64,000 nucleotides of DNA from an uncultured Rhodoferax sp. (GTDB lineage: Bacteria > Pseudomonadota > Gammaproteobacteria > Burkholderiales > Burkholderiaceae_C), in contig NZ_CAMIHB010000010.1 in NCBI RefSeq assembly GCF_946221635.1, positions 62,001 to 126,000 on the forward strand, read 5' to 3'. A program made the translations under genes and the position numbers. Shown piece by piece: positions 57,867-64,000 of this stretch (the stretch's first letter is position 1; each line of letters starts with the position of its first letter). The notes beneath the pieces are model-generated. The model saw only the letters and a list, made by a program, of their open reading frames with translations, searched no databases and had not been told where the DNA came from.

Positions 57867-58339
57867 TATCTCCTGAACAGATCGAGCGCCACCTGCTGCG
57901 CGCCAACGCGGTAGCCCAACGTGCCATCGGCCTGGGCAAGCACCCCTTTGGCGCCATCCTCGTGGCACCCGATGGGGAGACCGTGTTGGCCGAGCAGGGC
58001 AATGTGGACACGGTCAACCACGCCGAGTCCACGCTGGCGCGCACGGCGGCCACCAACTACACACCCGACTATCTCTGGGGTTGCACGCTGGTCACCACGG
58101 TGGAGCCCTGCGCCATGTGCGCTGGCACGCAGTACTGGGCCAACATCGGTACGCTGGTGTTTGGCATGACCGAGCGCCGCCTGCTGGAGTTGACGGGCAA
58201 CCACCACGAGAACCCCACCATGGACCTGCCCAGCCGCACCGTGCTGGCCGCCGGCCAGAAGCCGGTGACGGTGATTGGCCCGGTACCTGCCGTGGAAGAG
58301 GCCATTGCCGCGCTGCATCTGAACTTCTGGAAACCCTGA
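57863..58339 (+). CDS. Nucleoside/guanine deaminase (CDA fold)
   Basis: This 158-residue zinc deaminase has His53 and Glu55 (NHAES) and Cys83 and Cys86 (PCAMC). The start is the GTG at 57863, which overlaps the permease stop. An upstream ATG would lie inside the permease gene. In this setting guanine deaminase, yielding xanthine for the urate pathway, is the most likely activity. A cytosine or adenosine-type substrate cannot be excluded. Confidence 0.85.
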   Translation: MISPEQIERHLLRANAVAQRAIGLGKHPFGAILVAPDGETVLAEQGNVDTVNHAESTLARTAATNYTPDYLWGCTLVTTVEPCAMCAGTQYWANIGTLVFGMTERRLLELTGNHHENPTMDLPSRTVLAAGQKPVTVIGPVPAVEEAIAALHLNFWKP

Positions 58340-58367
58340 GGCGCGGCGCACCGCAACAATACGACAC

Positions 58368-59198
58368 ATGGTGTGGCACGCCCGTTTGAATCTGAACTAC
58401 CGGCTGGAAGCCGGCCGCAGCGTGGCCCGCCACCTGCACAATGGTCCGCTGCGCATTCTGCAAAGCCTCTACCCCGAAGGCGATGGTATTTGCCACAACG
58501 TGCTGGTGCACCCACCTGGTGGCCTGGTCGGTGGTGACACGCTGGACCTGAACATCGAGGTAGGTAGCGGCGCACACGGCCTGGTCACCACACCGGGCGC
58601 CACACGCTTTTACCGTTCTGAGGGCCCCTGGGCCACACAGACCACCCGGATCGCATTGCAAGCCGATGCACGCATGGAGTGGCTGCCGCTGGAAGCCATC
58701 TGCTACGACGCCTGTCTGGCGCGTAACCAGCTTCGATTGGACCTTGCGCCCGGCGCTGAACTCATGGGCTGGGACACCACGGTGCTGGGCCTGCCCATGG
58801 CAAATCTGCCTTTCACGCAAGGGCAGTTTGCGCAGCACATTGAAATCCCCGGTGTCTGGCTGGAACGGGGCCTGATAGCCGCGCAGGACAGTCGCCTACT
58901 CGACAGTCCTGCAGGCATGGCGGGGCAGCGCTGCCTAGCCACCCTGTTCTTTGCCTGCGGCAACCCCTTGCCGCGCGAACGCAGAGAAGCGCTGCTGGAG
59001 AGCGCCCGCGCCTGCCTTCCGGGTCACGAACTGGCTTCCATGGCCGGCGTAACCAGCCCGCACCCCCAGCTGGTGGTGCTGCGTGCGCTGGCACCCCATG
59101 CGGAGCCTGCCATGCAGCTGCTGCGCGCCGTGCGACGTGTCTGGCGCACCCGGCAGTGGGATTTGCCAGCCACCGACCCGCGTATCTGGGCCATGTAG
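58368..59198 (+). CDS. ureD: Urease accessory protein UreD
   Basis: This 276-residue protein matches UreD/UreH, the scaffold that binds apo-urease with UreF and UreG during nickel loading. Typical segments are LHNGPLRILQSLYPEG, HNVLVHPPGGLVGGDTL and TTPGATRFYRSEG. The other urease genes are not downstream on this strand within the window. Urease would consume the urea released by AllC-type steps or imported by Urt. Confidence 0.93.
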   Translation: MVWHARLNLNYRLEAGRSVARHLHNGPLRILQSLYPEGDGICHNVLVHPPGGLVGGDTLDLNIEVGSGAHGLVTTPGATRFYRSEGPWATQTTRIALQADARMEWLPLEAICYDACLARNQLRLDLAPGAELMGWDTTVLGLPMANLPFTQGQFAQHIEIPGVWLERGLIAAQDSRLLDSPAGMAGQRCLATLFFACGNPLPRERREALLESARACLPGHELASMAGVTSPHPQLVVLRALAPHAEPAMQLLRAVRRVWRTRQWDLPATDPRIWAM

Positions 59199-59279
59199 GC
59201 CCCGGGGCCGGCCCGCTACACATTGCATAGCGCAGCGCCCATAATGGGCTCTTCGAATACCGTGCATGGCAAAACCCTG

Positions 59280-60947
59280 ATGGCTGCGCTGTTAGAAGAC
59301 GATCTCTCGGCCTGCACCGCCCTGGTGGTGGACGGCAACCCCACGTCCCGGTCCATCCTGGTCTCGCAACTGCGCGACTTTGGCGTGGCCACCGTGACCC
59401 AGGCCGCGCGCCCGGCCGATGCGCGGCGCCAGCTCGAATACCGCAACTTTGACTTTGTGCTCTGCGAGCAGCGCTTTCCGGCCGAAGCCATCTCGGGCCA
59501 GGACCTGCTCGACGACCTGCGCCGCAGCCAGCTGCTGCCCTTCTCCACCATCTTCATCATGATCACCGGCGAGGCCACCTATGCCAAGGTCGCCGAAGCC
59601 GCAGAATCGGCGCTGGACGGCTACCTGCTCAAACCGCACAAGGCCACGCAACTGGCCGAACGCCTCTATGTCGCGCGCACGCGCAAGGTGTCGCTGCAAG
59701 GTATCTTCGGCGCCATCGAGGAAGAGAAATTCGAAGAGGCCGCTGCGCTGTGCCTGGAGCGCTTCGAGAGTCGGGGCATGTTCTGGCTGTACGCGGCGCG
59801 CGTGGGCGCAGAGCTGCTGCTGCGCCTGGGCCGCACGGACGAAGCGCAGACGCTGTACAAGGCGGTGGTCCAAGCCAAGACCCTACCTTGGGCCAAACTG
59901 GGCGTGGCGCGTGCGCAGTTGGAAGCGGGCCAAATCAACCAGGCCACCAGCACACTGGAGCGCCTTATCGGCGAGGAGCCCAACTACGCCGATGCCTACG
60001 ACATCATGGGCCGGGCCCATTTCGAGGCGGGTCGCTTTGACCAGGCGCTGGAGACCTACAAGATGGCGGCCATGCTCACGCCGGCCTCCATCAGCCGCCT
60101 GCAGAACCTGGCCCTCATGACCTTTTATGCGGGCGACCACGCAGAGGCCGAGAAGCTGCTGGACCGCACCGTGCGCCTAGGGCTGGAATCCAAGATGTTC
60201 GATGCCCAGAGCTTGGTGCTGCTGGCATTTGCACGCCTGGAACTGGTCGACCGCAAGGGTTTGCAGCGCTGCGAAGATGACATGCTGCGCCTCATCGACA
60301 AGGCTCCAGGTAACGCCCGTTTGTCGCGCCTGATCGGCATTGTGCAAACACTGAACCTCATCCTGCAGGGCCAGTTCGCGCGCGTGGTGGAGTCGGTGCG
60401 CGCGCTGGCAGGCACGGTGCGCGAGCCGCAGTTCGACTTTGAATCAGCCTGCAACTTGGTGGCCCTACTGGCACAGCTGGCGCACAAGGCCATACAACTC
60501 GACGAAGTGGACAAGACCATTTACACCTTGGCTTGCCGCTTTTGCAGCAACCGTTCGCTGACCGAGTTGCTGGCCTCCAGCGCCGCTGCGTACCCGCCCT
60601 ATGCCGAAACCATACGTGCAGCGCAGTCCCAAGTGCTGGAGTACGCTGAGACTGCCATGGCGCTGAGCATGTCAGGCAACCCCACGGCCGCCGTGAAGAA
60701 CCTCATCCTGCACGGACGCGAGACGCTAAGCTCCCGCCTCATCGACAACGCCTACCAGCTGCTCCAGAAGCACACGGCCAAGATTCCCGAAGCACTCACA
60801 CTGAGCGCCATGGTCGAAGAGCTGCGCGCCCTCACTGGCCCCACGGTGAGCCGGGCCTCGCTGGGCGAGCAAAAACGCCAGGCCGGCGGCCTGGCGCTGC
60901 GCACCGGCAAACGCGCACCGGTGGATGCAGCAGGCTCAGCCAGTTGA
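59280..60947 (+). CDS. Receiver-like domain with TPR repeats
   Basis: This 555-residue protein has an N-terminal CheY-like receiver (about 10-130) and TPR-like helices over the rest. In the receiver the phosphoacceptor position is Glu63 (VLCEQRFP) rather than Asp. Asp18 (VVDGN), Thr96 and Lys118 (LLKPH) are kept. It may be locked in an active-like state or respond by other means. The start is uncertain. 59280 (MAALLEDD) is preferred, and 59244 and 59223 are in frame. None has a clear ribosome site. It has no DNA-binding domain and its partner is unknown. Confidence 0.8.
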   Translation: MAALLEDDLSACTALVVDGNPTSRSILVSQLRDFGVATVTQAARPADARRQLEYRNFDFVLCEQRFPAEAISGQDLLDDLRRSQLLPFSTIFIMITGEATYAKVAEAAESALDGYLLKPHKATQLAERLYVARTRKVSLQGIFGAIEEEKFEEAAALCLERFESRGMFWLYAARVGAELLLRLGRTDEAQTLYKAVVQAKTLPWAKLGVARAQLEAGQINQATSTLERLIGEEPNYADAYDIMGRAHFEAGRFDQALETYKMAAMLTPASISRLQNLALMTFYAGDHAEAEKLLDRTVRLGLESKMFDAQSLVLLAFARLELVDRKGLQRCEDDMLRLIDKAPGNARLSRLIGIVQTLNLILQGQFARVVESVRALAGTVREPQFDFESACNLVALLAQLAHKAIQLDEVDKTIYTLACRFCSNRSLTELLASSAAAYPPYAETIRAAQSQVLEYAETAMALSMSGNPTAAVKNLILHGRETLSSRLIDNAYQLLQKHTAKIPEALTLSAMVEELRALTGPTVSRASLGEQKRQAGGLALRTGKRAPVDAAGSAS

Positions 60948-60966
60948 GGATGAAGGGCAATTTGCC

Positions 60967-61036
60967 GCCGGGCCGCCCCAAGGCAAATTAGCCCCCTCGG
61001 GGGGCAGCGACCCGTGCAGCGGCGGAGCGTGGGGGC
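60967..61036 (+). repeat. Interspersed repeat, family B (convergent gene ends)
   Basis: GCCGGGCCGCCCCAAGG is followed by a variable stretch, the hairpin GCCCCCTCGGGGGGC, AGCGACCCGTGCAGCGG and CGGAGCGTGGGGGCT. It is the inverted counterpart of 50006-50082. It fills the gap between the receiver-TPR gene and urtE, which converge. Confidence 0.8.
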
Positions 61037-61040
61037 TCAA

Positions 61041-61733
61041 CTAAATCGCAACGAGGTTGCGCACGCCGTCAATCTCCATGTTCTGACCCATGCCGCGCGC
61101 GAGCACCGCACCACGTTCCATCACCACATACTGGTCCGCCAGTTCCTGCGCAAAGTCGTAGTACTGCTCCACCAGCACGATGGCCATGGTGCCGCGGTCG
61201 GCCAGCATGCGGATGACGCGGCCGATGTCCTTGATGATGCTGGGCTGGATGCCTTCGGTGGGCTCGTCCAGGATCAGCACCTTGGGACCGGCCGCCAGGG
61301 CCCGCGCAATGGCTAGCTGCTGTTGCTGCCCACCCGACAAGTCGCCGCCACGGCGATTGAGCATCTGCTGGAGCACGGGGAACAGCTCGAACAGTTCTGC
61401 CGGAATCGGTGTGCCCGCACTCTTGGTGGCTAAGCCCATGCGCAGGTTTTCTTCCACCGTCAGGCGCGCAAAGATTTCGCGCCCCTGCGGCACAAAGCCC
61501 ATGCCCAAACGCGCGCGTTCATAGGGCGTGAGTTTCTGGATCGGCTTGCCATCGAATTCGATGCTGCCAGACTTGATGGGGACCAGTCCCATCATGGATT
61601 TGAGCAGCGTGGTCTTACCCACGCCATTGCGCCCCAGGATAACCGTGACCTTGCCGATTTCGGCCTCCAGGCTCACATCGCGCAGGATGTGGGAGCCGCC
61701 GTAATACTGGTTGACGTTTTGGATCTTCAACAT
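61041..61733 (-). CDS. urtE: Urea ABC transporter ATPase UrtE
   Basis: This 230-residue LivF-type ATPase has Walker A LGRNGVGKTT, signature LSGGQQQQLAIARAL, Walker B VLILDEPTEGIQPS and H-loop LVEQYYDFA. IYYG-like NQYYGGSHILRDV at the N-terminus and the GIQPSIIKDIG stretch suit UrtE. It is the last gene of the urt run in this window. Confidence 0.93.
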   Translation of the reverse strand: MLKIQNVNQYYGGSHILRDVSLEAEIGKVTVILGRNGVGKTTLLKSMMGLVPIKSGSIEFDGKPIQKLTPYERARLGMGFVPQGREIFARLTVEENLRMGLATKSAGTPIPAELFELFPVLQQMLNRRGGDLSGGQQQQLAIARALAAGPKVLILDEPTEGIQPSIIKDIGRVIRMLADRGTMAIVLVEQYYDFAQELADQYVVMERGAVLARGMGQNMEIDGVRNLVAI

Positions 61734-61745
61734 AACGGTGCAGCC

Positions 61746-62627
61746 TTAGCGGCCCAAATAAACTTCGATGACACGCTCATCGGCCTGCACCTGGTCCAGC
61801 GTGCCTTGTGCCAGCACCGAGCCGTCACACAGCACGGTGACGATGTCGCTGATGGTGCGGATAAAGCTCATATCGTGTTCCACCACCATGAGTGAGTGCT
61901 TGCCCTTGAGGGACAGGAACAGCTCGGCGGTGCGCTCGGTTTCCTCGTCCGTCATCCCAGCCACGGGTTCGTCCAGCAAGAGCAACTTCGGGTCTTGCAT
62001 GAGCAGCATGCCGATCTCCAGCCACTGCTTTTGACCATGGCTCAGCGTGCCAGCCAAACGGCCCACGCTATCCGCCAAGTGAATGGTGTGCAGCACCTCA
62101 GCCAGGCGGTCGCTCTGCGCCGAGTCGAGCCTGAAAAACATCGAGGCCCTGACGCCCTTGTCGGTCTTGAGTGCGAGCTCCAGGTTCTCAAACACCGTGA
62201 GCTGCTCGAACACCGTGGGCTTCTGGAACTTGCGGCCTATGCCCAGCTGGGCGATCTCGGCCTCCTTGAAGCGCAGCAGGTCGATGGTGCTGCCGAAGAA
62301 CACGGTGCCTTCGTCGGGGCGTGTCTTGCCGGTGATGATGTCCATCATCGTGGTCTTGCCCGCGCCATTGGGGCCGATGATGCAGCGCAACTCGCCGGGC
62401 GCGATGTCCAGGCTGAGCTTGTTGATGGCCTTGAAGCCGTCAAAGCTCACGCTCACATCTTCGAGGTAGAGGATGCGGCCGTGGGTGACATCCACCTCAC
62501 CGGCCTTGGCCACACGCGAAAAGCCTGCCGCACGGCCACCCGATTCGGTCTGGCTCTTGGCAGCAGCCAGCGCCTCCATATGCGCCTGCACACGGCGCGC
62601 ACCTTGTTCCAACAGATCGGGAGTCAT
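61746..62627 (-). CDS. urtD: Urea ABC transporter ATPase UrtD
   Basis: This 293-residue LivG-type ATPase has Walker A GPNGAGKTTMMD, signature LSHGQKQWLEIGMLL, Walker B LLLLDEPVAGMTDEE and VVEHDMSF. LSHGQKQWLEIG and GMTDEETE are characteristic of UrtD. An N-terminal extension of about 45 residues precedes the ATPase. It overlaps urtC by ATGA. Confidence 0.94.
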   Translation of the reverse strand: MTPDLLEQGARRVQAHMEALAAAKSQTESGGRAAGFSRVAKAGEVDVTHGRILYLEDVSVSFDGFKAINKLSLDIAPGELRCIIGPNGAGKTTMMDIITGKTRPDEGTVFFGSTIDLLRFKEAEIAQLGIGRKFQKPTVFEQLTVFENLELALKTDKGVRASMFFRLDSAQSDRLAEVLHTIHLADSVGRLAGTLSHGQKQWLEIGMLLMQDPKLLLLDEPVAGMTDEETERTAELFLSLKGKHSLMVVEHDMSFIRTISDIVTVLCDGSVLAQGTLDQVQADERVIEVYLGR

Positions 62628-63733
62628 GCTTTCCCTCCCTTCAGTTTCTTGATCAGGCCCACCACACCATCGGGCAGGAACAGGGTCACGCCAATGAACA
62701 GCGCACCCAAAAAGTACAGCCAGAACTCGGGGTAGGTCACGGTGAGCCAGCTCTTGGCGCCATTGACGATGAAAGCACCGACGACGGGCCCGATCAGCGT
62801 GGCCCGCCCACCTACCGCCGCCCAGATGGCGATCTCGATGCTATTGGCCGGGCTCATTTCACTGGGGTTGATGATGCCCACCTGCGTGACATAGAGCGCC
62901 CCGGCCACGCCGCACATCATGGCCGAGATGGTCCAGATCGTGAGCTTGAAGCCGATGGGGTTGTAGCCGCAGAACATGACGCGGGTTTCCGCATCGCGCA
63001 CCGCCTGCAACACCCGGCCGAACTTGCTGCCCACCAGCCAGCGCGACAGCAGGAAGAAACCCAGCAGCACCGCGGCGGTCATCACGAACAGCGTCATACG
63101 CATGCTGCTGGTCGCGATGGGGATGTCCAGAATGCGTTTGAAGTCGGTGAAGCCGTTGTTGCCACCGAAGCCAGTCTCGTTGCGGAAGAACAGCAGCATG
63201 GCTGCAAAGGTCATGGCCTGCGTGATGATGGAGAAGTACACGCCTTTGATGCGCGAGCGGAAAGCAAAGTAGCCAAACACAAAGGCCACGATGCCGGGCA
63301 CCGCGATCACTAGGAACAGTGTGGCCACAAAGCTGTGCGACAGCGCCCAGTGCCAGGGCAGCGCCTTCCAGTCCAGAAACACCATGAAGTCGGGCAGCGC
63401 GCTCTTGTAGTTACCGTCCAGACCGATCTGGCGCATCAGGTACATGCCCATGGCATAGCCCCCCAGCGCGAAGAACAGGCCGTGGCCCAGGCTCAGGATG
63501 CCGGTGTAACCCCAGATCAGCCCCATGGACAGCGCGCAGATGGCGTAGCACATGATCTTGGCCACCAGCGCCACCGCAAAGTCGCTGAGGTGGAACACGC
63601 TGCCCTCCGGCACCCAGAGATTGAGGACCGGCACCAGGGCGCACAGCAGCACCAGCGCGGCGAGCCAGGAGATCCAGCCTGCGCGCGTGAGCAGCGGTTG
63701 GGGAGTAGGAAGAATCAGGGAAGGGGTACTCAT
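62624..63733 (-). CDS. urtC: Urea ABC transporter permease UrtC
   Basis: This 369-residue LivM-type permease has about ten hydrophobic segments. ALSMGLIWGYTGILSLGHGLFFALGGYAMGMYLM, seen in shorter pieces, is typical of UrtC, as are QAMTFAAMLLFFRNETGFGG and the C-terminal AVGGRATLIGPVVGAF. ATG at 63733 overlaps the urtB stop. It forms the membrane channel with UrtB. Confidence 0.94.
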   Translation of the reverse strand: MSTPSLILPTPQPLLTRAGWISWLAALVLLCALVPVLNLWVPEGSVFHLSDFAVALVAKIMCYAICALSMGLIWGYTGILSLGHGLFFALGGYAMGMYLMRQIGLDGNYKSALPDFMVFLDWKALPWHWALSHSFVATLFLVIAVPGIVAFVFGYFAFRSRIKGVYFSIITQAMTFAAMLLFFRNETGFGGNNGFTDFKRILDIPIATSSMRMTLFVMTAAVLLGFFLLSRWLVGSKFGRVLQAVRDAETRVMFCGYNPIGFKLTIWTISAMMCGVAGALYVTQVGIINPSEMSPANSIEIAIWAAVGGRATLIGPVVGAFIVNGAKSWLTVTYPEFWLYFLGALFIGVTLFLPDGVVGLIKKLKGGKA

Positions 63734-64000
63734 GCTTCTGCGCTCCGGCCCTTCATGGCAAAGATGCCTTGCGGACGCTTCTGGATAAAGATGATGATGA
63801 AGACCAGCACGGCAATCTTGGCCAGCACGGCGCCGGTCCAGCCTTCCAGAAACTTGTTGAGCACACCCAGACCCAGCGCGGCGTACACCGTACCGGCCAG
63901 TTGGCCCACACCGCCCAGCACCACCACCATAAAGGAATCGACGATGTAGCCCTGGCCCAGATCCGGCCCCACGTTGCCGACCTGGCTCAACGCGCAACCG
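63730..64000 (-). CDS. urtB: Urea ABC transporter permease UrtB, C-terminal part
   Basis: Only the last 89 codons lie in the window and the 5' part continues beyond position 64000. The visible part reads GCALSQVGNVGPDLGQGYIV, then DSFMVVVLGGVGQLAGT, and matches the UrtB C-terminus (LivH-type permease). The stop overlaps the urtC start. A urea-binding protein gene (urtA) would be expected further upstream. Confidence 0.92.
   Translation of the reverse strand, partial: GCALSQVGNVGPDLGQGYIVDSFMVVVLGGVGQLAGTVYAALGLGVLNKFLEGWTGAVLAKIAVLVFIIIFIQKRPQGIFAMKGRSAEA

Overview
The window is high-GC chromosomal DNA. Its gene set suggests a betaproteobacterium of the order Burkholderiales, most likely family Comamonadaceae (an Acidovorax/Rhodoferax/Polaromonas-like organism). 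The evidence is the protein types (DUF3460 beside scpA, paired cyanophycin synthetases, PuuD-type urate hydroxylase, a UraD-AllC fusion) and two families of short interspersed repeats that I associate with comamonad genomes. I saw no tRNA, rRNA, CRISPR array, insertion sequence or phage gene. Coding density is high and many neighbouring genes overlap by 1-14 bases.

Layout. 0-4.3 kb: apbC/mrp, a patatin-like phospholipase with a predicted leaderless promoter, and a LysR regulator divergent from azoR. 4.3-6.5 kb: a small accessory island. A hipBA toxin-antitoxin module with three operator-like palindromes sits between the 3' end of azoR and a second, decayed copy of that 3' end with its terminator. 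A small orphan gene follows. 6.5-10.6 kb: a PadR regulator divergent from a 2,4-dienoyl-CoA reductase-like enzyme (fused to an NTF2-like domain) and a dienoyl-CoA isomerase. 10.6-18.5 kb: transglutaminase-like and Sel1 proteins, metG, a DUF1275 membrane protein and nadB. 18.5-24.5 kb: an EAL-like/HDOD protein, a flavin monooxygenase with a glutathione transferase, and a chrB-chrA-rhodanese chromate operon. 24.8-28.8 kb: a compact four-gene chemosensory-like operon. It encodes a membrane CheA-like kinase with its own HAMP and Hpt domains, a one-TM mini-MCP, a CheX-like phosphatase and a CheY. 28.9-34.6 kb: 1-Cys peroxiredoxin, nadCA, DUF3460, scpA and panBC. 34.6-43.7 kb: a SPOR lipoprotein, then a cyanophycin block of DUF1854, an ABC exporter, cphA', cphA and a LysE-family exporter. 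43.8-47.3 kb: a periplasmic SUOX-fold-like protein with a dCache-HAMP-GAF-HD-GYP receptor. 47.3-58.3 kb: purine degradation from guanine/urate to urea (puuD, xdhC, uraH, a GntR regulator, puuE, a uraD-allC fusion, an M20 hydrolase, an NMT1-type ABC importer and a nucleoside/guanine deaminase). 58.4-64 kb: ureD, a receiver-TPR protein and the urtB(partial)CDE urea importer.

How the genes fit together. Two nitrogen themes dominate the right half: storage of nitrogen as cyanophycin, and release of nitrogen from purines and urea. Urate is opened by PuuD, UraH and UraD, then PuuE and AllC, yielding urea for urease (only ureD lies here). Urt imports external urea.

The strongest candidates for under-described biology are the four-gene chemosensory-like operon, short repeats that have entered four proteins in frame, and the azoR 3'-end duplication that brackets hipBA.
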